From NCBI GenBank assembly GCA_014773175.1, contig VXCM01001404.1:257235-321234 (forward strand): DNA of 64,000 nt, in the 5' to 3' direction. The DNA is from Lucifuga dentata (taxonomy: Eukaryota > Chordata > Actinopteri > Ophidiiformes > Bythitidae). Positions 34,431-45,443 of this stretch are shown here, piece after piece (the stretch's first letter is position 1; every line of letters begins with the position of its first letter). The position numbers were made by a program, and so were the translations under genes. The notes under the pieces are model-generated. The model was given only the letters and a program-made list of their open reading frames with translations. It did not search any database and had not been told where the DNA came from.

Positions 34431-35339
34431 TTTTAAGAGAGGAGGTGTAACTGCAACTTTTAAGAGAGGAGAATGCTGCAACTGTATCCACACACTACAG
34501 GGAGTCCTGATGCATGGGTGGGTGGGTGTGGACAGCCGGACTGTGACAGGCAAGTGCAGAGGTTGATGTGAGGAAGCGGCGCAGTGCCACTAGAATGTGT
34601 AAGAGATCAGATCAAAACTTTCAACTTAAAAAAAAAAAAAACTATCAAATGTATTATTTTTAGTAAATTTATTGAGGCAATACAGTTTAAAACATCACTC
34701 AGATTTTATACCAATGAAATTTACCACCAGACTGAAACAGGTCATTATTTTTTGAATCTGTTATACGAATCGCTTTCCTGACACTGTAGTAACGCCTCTT
34801 CCAACACAAACGCCAAAAGATGCCAGCAACAGGCGTTTATCAATTAGAAAAAGATGGTTGTGTGACAATTTTTTCCCTTATTGACACATTAAATCTGGCA
34901 CTGTGTTTAATGGATTACTCCCATTGTGTTATCAATGGTGATTCATCATGTCAAGTACGCTTGACTGAAAGTCAAAGCTGGTATCCTGCACGCAGGTTCA
35001 GCTTTGCCTAATCTTGCAGTCATTGTGTTAACATCTGAAGTGGCACAGACTTATTCCGCTTCTAATGAGGAGGAAGACAACAAAAGTCGCCACATCAGTG
35101 GCAAAGAACTGAGCATCTGATCCCTTTTTTAACTGCATATTCTTAAGTTCCTCCAGCTGCCAGCGACGGCACAAGTGGGTAATGTGCCAGCCAGCTTTGA
35201 CCTCAAAAGGGAAAAGGGTCCAACATTAAGTGACTCTTCTTTCCTCCCACTTTAGAGTTCTTAAGTCAGGTCCACAGCTGAGACTTCATGAATGAGCCTT
35301 AATGTGACAGAGAAATTGGGGATCACTTTCTCTGTCTGG
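34431..35339. other. Noncoding sequence
   Basis: TTTTAAGAGAGGAG occurs twice at 34430-34470. There is an A run at about 34628-34640. No gene recognised. Confidence 0.45.
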
Positions 35340-35770
35340 CTCTGCCAACAGTCTGATGATATCGACGGCTAGATGGTGTGAACGCAGGAGACTCCAAAGA
35401 GAGGATTAGAGCGAGGAGATAAGGCTATCCACTGTAATTAAGCCCTATCTCTGGACAGCCACTGAAGAAAATAAATCACCCTTCAGAGCCCGCCAGTGCT
35501 GGAATGCATGAACAATTATTCAATAATTAATCCTTATACATGCATGCTCCAAACACTAATAGGACATTTTTTAACTACAGCATTATAGCACTGTTAAATT
35601 AAATTAAGTCTGAATGCATTTAAGATCAATGTAATAGATCACCCATTTAACCTTTTTTAATCACTCTATTGTAATTGTATTAGCTCTGTTATCAGCTTTT
35701 TTATGATGTGCCCTATTTTAATTTCCCATTCCAGCCATGTATAATTGAGGACGGAGATGTATAGGGCGTG
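35340..35770. promoter_or_regulatory. Candidate conserved noncoding element, about 430 bp
   Basis: Repeat-free block with CTGTAATTAAGCC near 35432, GAACAATTATTCAATAATTAATCC near 35509, AAATTAAATTAAGTC near 35596 and GTATAATTGAGG near 35740. There is no reading frame, and the run of TAATT cores is long. Inference from texture. Confidence 0.42.
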
Positions 35771-36049
35771 GCACCAACATTAACCAGAGCCTAGAGGAAG
35801 GAACATTTGTACTCACCGCCCAGTCATGGTACTTAACTGAGTGTGAAAAACATGCAGATGAGGTAAAATATTAAGTCAAGGTGTTCATTTGCAGGTTTTC
35901 AGAGTATTATTGTGTCTGCAGAACCTGGCTGATGCCAAGTAAGGCTGAAAACAAAAATCATACAAAATTCAAGCTTGAAATTTGATTTTAAAGGGTTATG
36001 TGCTTCTATACAGTAAATTTGATTTTGTGCCACATACACGCTATGATAA
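35771..36049. other. Noncoding spacer
   Basis: Nothing recognised. Confidence 0.5.
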
Positions 36050-36382
36050 TATGTTCCCTTTCAGGAGGGTCCTTAAAGAGACGGTACCAAAACAACAGCC
36101 TGTTATCACTCAGCTGCAGAAAGGGAGAAGTGGGTACTTTTTTTTTTTTTTTTTTTTNTTTTTTTTTTTTTTTTTTTTGCACATTAAAGCATGGCAAAGG
36201 TTTCTTAATAGGCCCTAAATGAAAATATGAAAGTCTGTATAATATGTCTCATTTAACACTGTCATTAATCAATCAATTATTGTTCCATAAAGTAATCTAG
36301 GAGATTCTTATGAAATGCAAAGTGGCTAGATACTGTAACGTGGCGTAGATGCTAATAGTCTTCTCAGACATGCTGTCACATG
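36050..36382 (+). mobile_element. Poly-T-containing TTAA repeat, copy A
   Basis: The core is bounded by TTAA (36073-36076 and 36253-36256), with AAAGAGACGGTAC at the left and TATGTCTCATTTAAC at the right. In the best-preserved copy (B) these ends are inverted repeats of TTAAAG(A/G)GACA type. The middle holds a poly-T (about 40 T, N at 36158) followed by GCACATTAAAGCATGG. Similarity to copies B and C continues past both ends, to CAGATGCTAATGGTCTTC-like sequence near 36349. Many percomorph genomes carry a repeat with a T-run, ACATTAAAGCATG and a final ATGTCCCCTTTAA, which I recall only from general knowledge. No coding capacity. Confidence 0.7.
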
Positions 36383-37323
36383 TTTTTGTAGTTACATTAA
36401 TCTTGTCATGTGAACATATGTCTGTGGTTTAGAATTTATTGTGGTAATAAGTTGCATTTTCACATAAATAAATGGCCAATTTGTGCAAATAATGCTCATC
36501 CATAGCTATTTAAACCTGTAATGCATTCATGAAGACATTACTGTACTGGTTTAAACACGTTTGTTGTTTTTCCTAGAAACAAAATCCTGCGGCGTAAAGA
36601 AAGTGACGTGTTTTATGTTTTCAGGCTTTACAAAGTGGAACCCCTTAGAATCAAAAAGGAACAAGATTGCTCTCAATTCTATTTGAGGAAGTTGCAGCAG
36701 TAATCTGTAACTGAGCAGCAATGTGTCATAAAACATATTGGCACAAGAAGAAAAAGGCTTGTAATTATGTCTTTGCAGGTGTACATTTGAGCTATTATGA
36801 TGGATATTCTTCTTACAAAGGACACAAAAGAGAATTGTGTCTTTCTGTCAAAATGTTTTTATCCTCCTTCGTCATTGTTCACTTGTAATGTACTTTCATT
36901 TAGATGTTTTATGCATCTATAATCATATTACAGAAAACCTGAAAAAGATCAGAGTTTTACTGTAATTGGGTTACTGTAATTAGTTACACACCCAGTGCTT
37001 TTAGCCTCAGGAGTAAAATACAGAAGCTAACAGAATTCTCAACAGACGTGCTTGACAAAAATCAAAATGTTTAAGTTCATGAAATAGATGAAGTCGCTAT
37101 TGTTGTCATCCAGCCTGTTAATTCTTATCAGATACTCTTGACTTCAGCGCTGACAGTTGTTAAGAGAGAATATTCTCATCTTTCAAACAGCTTTAAAGGT
37201 GTAATGTGTGTTTAAATGACTAAACCATTGTTAAAATAGAGAACAGCTCAGATCATAACAAGACTGAAAGGGTAACACGTTTCCAATTTGTTCTGCTTCT
37301 AAAGATGTGAGGCTGAAATAAGA
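36383..37323. other. Noncoding sequence
   Basis: Nothing recognised apart from a possible TTAAAGG-like end at about 37192 without a partner. Confidence 0.45.
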
Positions 37324-37358
37324 TTTTTTTTTTTTTTTTTNATTTTTTTTTTTTTTTT
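37324..37358. repeat. Poly-T tract with an assembly N
   Basis: About 17 T residues, N at 37341, one A, then about 16 T residues. It lies immediately upstream of the LINE fragment. Confidence 0.9.
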
Positions 37359-37375
37359 GTAGTCTGGTTATAAAA

Positions 37376-37840
37376 AAGTATATGAAAAGGAATGGAAATC
37401 TTTATTCTGACCAATGTCTTTTTGACTTTAATTTACAGTGGATTATACCCAAAACCCGTACTGAGACTGGTAAGAGATATTTTGTGGTGTCTGCCCCAAT
37501 TACATGGAAGTGTCTCCAAAACGACCTAAAAATTAAGTCTTTTATTCAACTGCCTAGTTTTAAATTATTTGTATTATTTGTTGGCTCATCTTGCTCCTGT
37601 TTTCTTAGTATGTTATTATGGAATCTCCTCCAACTTGACTTTTGTTTGTGTGTTTTTGTGCATTAAATATCCTTTTTATCATACATGTAATTTCATCTTG
37701 TCATACTGTAGTGTTGTATTGTTCTGTTATTTCTGCTTTTTGTACGCTGCTGTCTTGGTCACGTCTCCCTTGCAAAAGAGATTCTGAATCTCAAGTGTAC
37801 TTCCTGGTAAAATAAAGATTAAATAAATTTTAAAAAAATA
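37376..37840 (+). mobile_element. 5'-truncated LINE, L2/CR1-type 3' end
   Basis: The right end reads CTGTCTTGGTCACGTCTCCC, then AAAAGAGATTCTGAATCTCA, then TGGTAAAATAAAGATTAAAT and an A-rich tail. This is the usual closing sequence of abundant fish LINE copies (family form: TTGGCCAGGTCTC ... AAATAAAGGTTAAATAAA). The left part encodes the C-terminal tail of the reverse-transcriptase protein. Everything upstream (endonuclease and catalytic reverse transcriptase) is absent, as is normal for 5'-truncated insertions. Clade assignment within L2, CR1 and Rex lines is uncertain. Confidence 0.8.
37382..37666 (+). pseudogene. C-terminal remnant of LINE ORF2 (reverse transcriptase protein)
   Basis: The frame gives 94 residues. 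Residues 25-61 contain TRTETGKRYFVVSAPITWKC and LQNDLKIKSFIQLPSFK, the conserved C-terminal tail of fish L2/CR1-type ORF2 proteins (general form: R T x x G K x x F x x x A P x x W N S L Q x D L K, then a short hydrophobic helix and FK). In an active element this protein nicks DNA and copies the element RNA at the break. Here the catalytic domains are missing. The frame then reads into the 3' untranslated region, giving a Cys/Leu/Phe-rich end with no family match. The ATG at 37382 is internal and not a true start. Dead copy. Confidence 0.75.
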
Positions 37841-38889
37841 CTATCAATTGACAATGCAATACAGGGTAACAGATATGTTCAGGATATGTCTTCTAAGGGC
37901 AATCTGGTATTAACCAAAGATATAAATTTACAATGCATATGTAATAGCAATGCACAAGTTTAGAGAAGGATGCGTGCAGTGATAAAGAAATTATTTGGAA
38001 GTTTTGCCTCTATAGATACAGAAAATATTTCTCCATATAAATATTTACATATTTTTTTAAAAATATGTCTGCAAATTTCAAATTCTTAGATGTCTTCAGC
38101 AAACAACTTCTTTACTGCTGCAGTCGTGCTTATTTTAGTTTCCTTTATGCAGCTTGGTTAGAGCTCTTTCAGTTCCCAGTAAAAGGATATTAGTCATCAA
38201 TAAAAGAGAAGGTCTTTTTGAAATGATGTGACATTTCCTTGTCAAGTAAAATGCAAACACTGTTGTGCCCATGAAACTGAGCCCAGCAGTGAGACTACAG
38301 TGTTTGATGCTGTGCTGAGAGTTTGGGACAGCAGGCCGGTGGGTGGTTAGAGGGACAAACGTCTCAAGTATAAATACTGTGGTCAACAGCATGCAAAGAT
38401 ATTTGAGAAAATTGTTACATGAGATGCTGCTGGACTGAAAGTCAAAAGAATATAACTTAAATGTTACAAAACTTCTCAGAAAATGTGCTAATCAGTCAAG
38501 AAAACATGAGGTGGTAAAGGTTTTGTGTGTTGTCGTTTTAATAAAATTTTCACCATAGAAATTACAGTGATGTTACACCTGCATTAATCAATATATTTTA
38601 TATTAAAGGAGACCTTTAACCATTCATTTTAATTTGCTCTTATTTTACAGTATAATATACTGTAGGAGGAAATATACTGTATGTTGGACAAGCCAACGTT
38701 GTAAAACTTGAAGTTCATGGCAAAAGAAAAGCATCCGTAGGTTCTTTACTTCTGTAACATGTTGACATCAACATGTAACATGTTTAAATTTAGCCGCCTA
38801 CACCTGGTGTTCCTCCCCAACACCTGGTTAGACACATGAAATATGAGGCTACTGAAAGGCTTTTTTCTCTGAATCCGTGTTTCATAGTC
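37841..38889. other. A+T-rich noncoding sequence
   Basis: A short palindrome TTAAAGGAGACCTTTAA at about 38604-38621 looks like two abutted ends of the TTAAAGG type. No gene recognised. Confidence 0.45.
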
Positions 38890-39210
38890 TGATGCAGAAC
38901 AGAGCAGCTTTTCAGGATGGTGGCCTTAAAGAGACAGTACTTAAGATAGCTTGTTATCTCTCAGTGTGCACAGTAGTGCTGCAGAAAGGAATAAGTGGAT
39001 CCATTTTTTTTTTTTTTTTNTTTTTTTTTTTTTTTTGCACATTAAAGAATGGCATAAATTCCATAATAGACCCACAAACGAAATCAGCAACATGGAAATA
39101 TAATATGTCCCCTTTAACAATCTATTTTGCATTTTTGTAGATATAAAGCAATCTGGTATATTTCTAATTAAATGCAAATTATTGCACTGTAACATGGTGT
39201 GGATTGTGTG
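38890..39210 (+). mobile_element. Poly-T-containing TTAA repeat, copy B
   Basis: Same orientation and layout as copy A. CTTTTCAGGATGGTGGCC leads to TTAA at 38926-38929, AAAGAGACAGTAC, poly-T with N at 39020, GCACATTAAAGAATGGC, and ATATGTCCCCTTTAAC with TTAA at 39114-39117. Here the terminal match is clearest: TTAAAGAGACA on the left against TTAAAGGGGACA from the right. Similarity with A and C continues to ACTGTAACATGGTG near 39186. Confidence 0.75.
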
Positions 39211-39959
39211 ATTTGACTTTAGTAATTGCATACACTTTAATCTTTAAAAACGGATGTGGCAATGATTTATTGGTGATTGGTGATTTATTGGACTGCAGCA
39301 TGTAACATACTGGAGCCTAACAGCAGATCTGTCATCTTATTGTCCTTCATTCTAAATCTGCAGTTTGACTGATAAGGGCACTGAGAAGCCAGTGTCCTTC
39401 TGGAGGTTAAAGCTTCTCAAAGGTCAGAGTGTTATGCTGGATTGATTTATTAAAAAAACAAAACTATTATAAATGTCTGTTATTGGCCTTGATTTTTCAT
39501 TCTAGAACTATTCAAAAACCATTACATTTTTTGTCACCTTCTTTCCACCTTACCCCGAGGCAGTCGCTGAGTTTGTAGAGAGAGGGACAGAGAAGCTTTT
39601 TGCCAGGAGCACTGAATCACTAGATTTAAGTCAGTGGCTGCTTGACTCCTCTGGAGAATGACAACCACGAAGAAACAAAGAAGGCATGATGTTTGACTGA
39701 CAGCCTTTTATGTCTCTTCACTACAAGGTCAGATGTACCCCAAATAGAAAATAGATGTGAGTGATCTACGCATCGGCAGACGTTCTTAAAGAACGCCCTT
39801 CGTGGAGAATTCAGCACTCACGTTATGGCGGAACGAAGATTATTAAAATGAGCGGCAGTTTAAAAAAAAAAAAAAAAAAAAAAAGAACTCTCTAAAGTAT
39901 CTACATCAAAAGATGAAGCCAAATAGCAGCAGAGTAAAATAATCTAAATATAATTGAGC
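39211..39959. other. Noncoding sequence with a poly-A tract
   Basis: About 23 A residues lie at 39862-39884. No gene or transposon recognised. Confidence 0.5.
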
Positions 39960-40400
39960 AACTGCTGGCTTGTCAACTCCAACCTTGTCTCGTAAATGCC
40001 ATAAGGAAGAAATGTTCTCCGAGGTTAATTTCATTATATTATCAAGAGAATTAAGGCAATTACCAACAAATGACGAAAAGGGCTATTGAGAACCAATTCG
40101 GAGGATAACTGACCGTGCTATGTCCTCCCAGCAGGTGGTTATTCATAATAAAGCAGGTGATTCATATGAATTATTTCCTACCTGTCATTCACTTTGCTCA
40201 GCTGCCTCAGTCTGTCCAAGTAATTGTAGTGCTGCAGATTTCACTTTGGCACCTACGGCAGGATTCTTGGCTGACCTTCCTGGACTCTTCCTTCAAGCAA
40301 TAATCTGTGCACACTTTGGAGAGGGGGAAGAGTGTAAATATTCTAAGGGGGATCCCGAAGTCTGTTGTATATCTGCTGAAACAGACAATGTTTAGTGCAC
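39960..40400. promoter_or_regulatory. Candidate conserved noncoding element
   Basis: Repeat-free block with GAGGTTAATTTC near 40020, GAATTAAGGCAATTACC near 40048, GGTTATTCATAATAAAG near 40137, CATATGAATTATTTCC near 40163 and GTAATTGTAG near 40219. Overlapping plus-strand frames (40115-40303, 40120-40395) have no domain. Inference from texture. Confidence 0.4.
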
Positions 40401-41254
40401 AGGCATAGTAACAGTTTTCATGTTTGTTTTAAGTCTAATCACCATTTTCAAGAAATGCTCTGCGGGCAAATGCGGAGTGTTAATGGATAGAATCACCCTT
40501 TTAGTAAAATCTTATATCAACAATCAAACAGCAACCTAACCTGTTTTGTATTACCTTCCAAACCCTGTTCCCACCTGATAAAAGTGTGCAATACCCCTGA
40601 TATTTCACAAGCTGCTATTTTCTGCCCCCAAGAAGCTTAGAAATATATCATAATTTCTTTTAAAATTCTGTTACAGTACCATGCTTTGGTATTTTCCACA
40701 TATGCTTATTCAGTATCCCAGCGATAAAACCGGTAGGACCTCAATTTGCCTTCAAACATTTAATCTCTGAAAGAAAAACACTTCCACACAAAGCAGCGAG
40801 AAGCTAAGTAATAGCACAGGGTCATTTAGTGCCAATGAAGTATTGGTAAAATGAGTTTCCATGGAGACTAATATGCTCGCAAATAAAGACACACAGAGTG
40901 GCATTTTAGAATGAGTGAAGCAAACTACGGGGCAGAAAGATAACGAGTCTAGACAAAAAGAAACGCCGTCAACGCGAATTTATTCTGTCTAAGTTTCACC
41001 TCTTAAAGGGCTTTGATTAAAAAAATGTGATGGAAATGTAAATATAGCACGATATCAAAAGCTTAATTTAATTTCCCATTGACATAATATATTTCTCAGC
41101 TCTGGTAAATGGTAGAAGGAAGAAGCTCTGAAGCTCGTGAGGTTTTAAAGTGTAAATGAGCATTATTTTACATTTTGCATTGGCTTCTTTTTGCAGCACA
41201 TTAATAAATCTGTCTGTGGGTGTCATCAGTTCAGGGCTGATGCAGCTGGCCAAT
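40401..41254. other. Noncoding sequence
   Basis: Complex A+T-rich sequence. It contains the X-box-like dyad listed below and may include further regulatory sequence at 40790-40960. No gene recognised. Confidence 0.4.
40855..40868 (+). promoter_or_regulatory. X-box-like (RFX) dyad
   Basis: GTTTCCATGGAGAC is one base short of a perfect 14-bp palindrome of the RFX X-box type (GTTNCC AT GGNAAC). It sits in repeat-free sequence followed by ACTAATATGC. Motif match only. Confidence 0.35.
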
Positions 41255-41575
41255 CAGAAGAGAGCAGGCTTTTCAGGTGGGTGATCTTAACACACAGTTA
41301 AATAGCCTGTTATCACTCAGTTTGCATAGCAGTGCTGCAGAAAGTGGTTGCGTTTTTTGTTTTCGTTTTTTTTTTTTTTTTTTNTTTTTTTTTTTTTTTT
41401 TGGCACATTAAAGCACAGCAAAGGTTTCAAAATGCATCCATAAACAAAAATAACCTTATGGAAATCTGTATAATATTTCTCTTTCAACATTATCTTAAAG
41501 CAATTATTTGTTGATGCCATAGAACCGGTGCTAAATATTCTAACATGGTGCAGATGCTAATGGTCTTCTCAGACA
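41255..41575 (+). mobile_element. Poly-T-containing TTAA repeat, copy C
   Basis: Same orientation as A and B. It starts in CCAATCAGAAGAGAGCAGG and CTTTTCAGGTGGGTGATC, passes TTAA at 41287-41290, then CAGTGCTGCAGAAAG, a poly-T (N at 41384) and GGCACATTAAAGCACAGC. The right core end is decayed (CTCTTTCAACA). The extension CAGATGCTAATGGTCTTCTC at 41552 matches copy A. Its TTAA ends are less regular, so borders rest on comparison with B. Confidence 0.65.
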
Positions 41576-41607
41576 TTTTTTTTTTTTTTTTNTTTTTTTT
41601 TTTTTTT
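41576..41607. repeat. Poly-T tract with an assembly N
   Basis: About 16 T residues, N at 41592, then about 15 T residues, abutting the end of repeat copy C. Confidence 0.9.
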
Positions 41608-41679
41608 GTATTCATATTAATTCTTTAAATTTTAAAATTGAACTAACAAGATTTGCAACATCAGCACTTCTTAGCAGGA

Positions 41680-41714
41680 CCATCCATCCATCCATCCATC
41701 CATCCATCCATCCC
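41680..41714. repeat. (CATC)n microsatellite
   Basis: About eight CATC units. Confidence 0.9.
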
Positions 41715-42419
41715 TCTTTTATGAACAGTTGCCCCATTTTATCCTCACTTTCTATTAGTGAGAGAATATTTTGGTGACTTTGTTACTGAGGTATCATAAC
41801 ACAGAAGAATCTTTTAATATATTAGAACATAAAAAAAAACACTCTCTCATAAAAAATATATTTTTTAAGAAAAAATCTGTACAAATTAAAAACAAATGTC
41901 AGCAACACTTATGAATGTTTGAAATTTTTCGCTTGGAACTTTAAACTCTACCGCAGCACCAGATGTACTTAAGCAAAATCTTGTGTGAAGTTATGTATGA
42001 AGGTGCTAACTGCATAAAGGTGATTCAAATTCTGATAATGTGCACTGAATCCGTGCAGTTGCCTATAAAACAGATATAAAGCCATAAAGTGCAGCTCAGA
42101 GGTGACCTTTTTGCAAAGAGCTGCTCTGTGACATGCTCTGAATTAGTCGCCATCATAGCAGCAGAAATTTATGCCTTTGTGTGGCTTGACCTCTAAGTCA
42201 ACAGCATGTTGAGAACAACTGGAATGATTGTAAGGGAAACACACGTTGCACACACACATACAGCAATAAATGCACGACGACGCACGCTGGGTAGAAAACC
42301 TCTGATTTCTATCTGCTAGTGAGCCACTATGGCCGCTGTCATTGGTTACAAGGTGAGGCACCTATGTGCATCTGAGAAACGTATTGATGGGATTGAGTTG
42401 GGATTTTTGCTTATCAATC
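41715..42419. other. Noncoding sequence
   Basis: No gene or transposon recognised. Confidence 0.45.
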
Positions 42420-43060
42420 CAATATCAAGTCACCTTGCTCTTTAATTTTTTTTTTTAAATCAAAAGTCAACAACAGCGCTATCTAACCCTGATATGGAGC
42501 CAATTAATTCCTTGTCTCAATCTCTGGTGCTGTGGAGCGCATTCTAATTTGCTGTCAATTTAACCTTTAACTCTTCTAAGTCTTACGAGAGCTGAAGTAA
42601 AAGGTTTGATGTATTTGATTGCATGATCTGAGGAATTAAGTAAATATCACCCAAATAAAACATCATGATGATGTATATAATCATACAGGCAGGTCACTGG
42701 TCACAAAAGCTGAGATTTATTACCATGTAGAGCAGGAAGCTTGTGATTTACTGCAGGGTTGAGGGAGAAGTTCTTGCTATTGACACACAGAGGTACAGCT
42801 AAGCCACTTCACATCCCAATCGATCACAGGTCCACTCCACTACAAGTGGCATTCCCCTTATAAACTCAGACATTTCTGACCATGCTGACTTTCAGGATCC
42901 TAGGGGGGTTAAGACACCCAGCTGGATTTTATTCCCACGACAGCTAAAATATCGTCCAGGACGTTTTCCTTATCCGTTGTTGCTCAACAAAGACTCAGAT
43001 TGTGTGTTCAGCTGGGGCAAAAGAAGGAAACAGATGGCTGGTGATTTGTAGAACACAGTA
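42420..43060. promoter_or_regulatory. Candidate regulatory sequence
   Basis: Mostly repeat-free apart from a 9-base T run near 42446. It has GCCAATTAATTCC near 42499, a CATTCTAATTTGC near 42540 and GAGGAATTAAG near 42630. Weaker than the neighbouring block at 43360-43960. Confidence 0.28.
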
Positions 43061-43359
43061 ATCAGTTTCCACATTTAATAAAGTATTGTGTTTGGCTTTT
43101 TTTTTTATGGGATTTTTGTGCGTCCGATAAGCGTAATCTCATAAAACCTTTTGACCAAGAGTTTATAACTGGTCTATCACAATGGGATTTTTAGAAGGAG
43201 CTTTCTAAAATATTTGATGTTATTACACAAAATTCAAATTCCCCCCCTACTTTCTATAACACAGGCTAATCCCTTCCTTGAGGATGCCTATTAACCTGGA
43301 CCAACAGACTTCCTGCTCCTGATCAGCCTGGAGGCAGGCCTCCTCTATTTGCTTTCCTG
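43061..43359. other. Noncoding spacer
   Basis: Nothing recognised. Confidence 0.5.
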
Positions 43360-43960
43360 ATCCATGTCACTCAAACCGTCACATAATTATTGTGCCTTCA
43401 CAGGTTAAAGTGATATTGCTGCATTGTAAGCAGACATTAATTACATGAGAAAGTGGACAAAGTTAATAAGGCTGCTTAAAGTACTTCAGAGGATGCACCT
43501 CTGGTTATCATGAAGTTCTGTTTATGCAATGGATATGCTAGAAGCCAGAGTTAATGTTCTTGGATGTAAATAAAATCATGGCACAATGATAAGCTCACTC
43601 CTGACATGCCGTCTGGCAGGAGCTGACAGTTTGAAATTACATTAATGCTTATCTATTCATTATGAAATTTGTGAGTCTGGTGTAGCAGTGCCTTATCAAG
43701 GTATAGAGCCTCAGCTGAATTTGAGTTGATTTCTATCTTTCAGGAATCCATTGCAAATTCCCCTCATGGCTTGCAATGCAGGAGGCTGTGTATGCTGCTC
43801 ACAGGTCAAGTCAGATTCATCTTGGCCTATCTGATCATCCCATCCAAGAGCTGTGCTATGTGTGAGAAATAGCACATTTAGATTACAGCACTTCCTCTAA
43901 AAGCCTTCAGCTGTAGTGCACGTCTTTCAATAGTTGGGAACAGAGCATTCATTTCATCTC
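43360..43960. promoter_or_regulatory. Candidate conserved noncoding element, about 600 bp
   Basis: Long repeat-free block with CATAATTATTGTGCC near 43382, ACATTAATTACATG near 43434, AAGTTAATAAGG near 43460, a GCACAATGATAAGC near 43580 and ACATTAATGC near 43640. There is no coding frame over the core. With 23.1-23.7 kb and 34.1-34.4 kb it is one of the three best enhancer-like stretches by eye. Confidence 0.45.
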
Positions 43961-45443
43961 CCCCTGGCTGGGCGCTCCTTTTAAAGGCTATCCCACAAGG
44001 TCCTATCACCAGGAGGTTCAAGGACAAAATAAATCAGTGATGACACATCCCATCGTTGTTATGTAGGGCGCAGAGGTCTCCTGTCTGCAGCAGGGGCTCA
44101 GGTTGAGAGATCCCCTTTGTGTCTGAAACGGAATCACATTAACAGCCTGACTCATTACATTAATAGCGGTACCACCACCACAACATGAATAATGCCATTT
44201 CTTCTGTGAAAGGGTTACAAACCAGTCTGACAGTGGAAAAAAGCATCAGACTATTATTATCCATAAATCCATAAATGGCGCAGACTGTCCAGAGAGGGAC
44301 AGATATAGTAAGAGCTGTGATGGGGTACATTGTTGAATCCATTATGGCTGTAGAAAACATGATATGATACGAGTCAAATCGTTCTGATTTAAATGAAGGA
44401 CAGATGGGAAATAAAAGGACAGGACATGGACAGGTAAGGTCCTTTCTTTCATTTCTTTGAAGCAAAAATAACAGAATGATAATCTTCAAAAAAAAAAAAT
44501 GTCTAGGTGGCAAATGCTGCATAGCTCCATGCCCTTCATTGTTATGAATCACAGTAATGCTTGTGGCAGCACTACTGGATCAGCAGAATTTGGGAATTCT
44601 TCAAAAGCTGAATCTCCTCTAACCTTCCCCACCTCTCGAGCCCCTTCCCCACCCGCCACACTACCAGGGGATCTGTCACAAATCAAGCCTGGGAAGGTCA
44701 ATAAAAGCAAACCATGCCAGACTCTCTGACTGACACATCAAAAGTTCTCTCAGCAGTTCTCAACGTTCTGTCTTCCTTCCCTTCCAACCAATTTAGAGGA
44801 GTCCAAAGGGAGCCTCCTAATCCATGCCTCTGAAAGTGCAGCTTAATCAACCTCTGATTAAGAGGGAGCACACCAAGGTGTCTGGCAACATCTTTGTTGC
44901 CCCATCCGCTCCTAAAGTCAAACAAACCAGATAGAAATGGGATTTATTTCTCTTCTCATCTTCCCATTCATATGGTCACTATCAAATATCTCAGTCTCCT
45001 TGGTTTTGTTGTATGGCTTTCATTCATTTCACACCCAGAAATAGCAAATACAGAGTAAATGTTTTGGTCCTTCTAATTTCTTTCCTCTTTTTTCCCTATC
45101 TCTCTCTCTCTCTCTCTCTTCTTGTGTTTTTTCTGTTGTTGTTATGAGTGTCCCCTGGGTGTGGAGGAATGAATTAAACATCAGTATGTTGGTAGGAAGG
45201 GCACCGCTTCTCCTGAATGGATGGAATGCAGAGTGCTGTTTGAGGGGAGAGGAGCAGTGGAGGTGACAGAGGAGGCTTTGCTCAGCATGAGGACGAGGAA
45301 CCATCGGGGAACCACTTTGACCTCTAACATTTGACCGCCTTCATGCATAGTCATTTCTCTTTTGGCTTTTGCTCACTCGCATCTCTGCAAATAAATGTTT
45401 TTTTTTTTTTTTAAACATTACAAAAGAGGTTACAAAAGTTTCC
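43961..45443. other. Noncoding sequence, partly regulatory-like
   Basis: A 130-codon minus-strand frame (44160-44552) begins at a non-ATG codon and has no domain. (TC)n lies at 45098-45119 and a T run at 45399-45412. The section 44090-44380 is complex and may be conserved noncoding DNA. Confidence 0.4.

Noticed and set aside
41680..41714. CRISPR-like array
   Set aside because: It is a pure 4-bp microsatellite without spacers, and the genome is eukaryotic.
44160..44552. 130-codon minus-strand frame
   Set aside because: Non-ATG start, Phe/Leu-rich stretch from an A run and no domain; it overlaps regulatory-like sequence.
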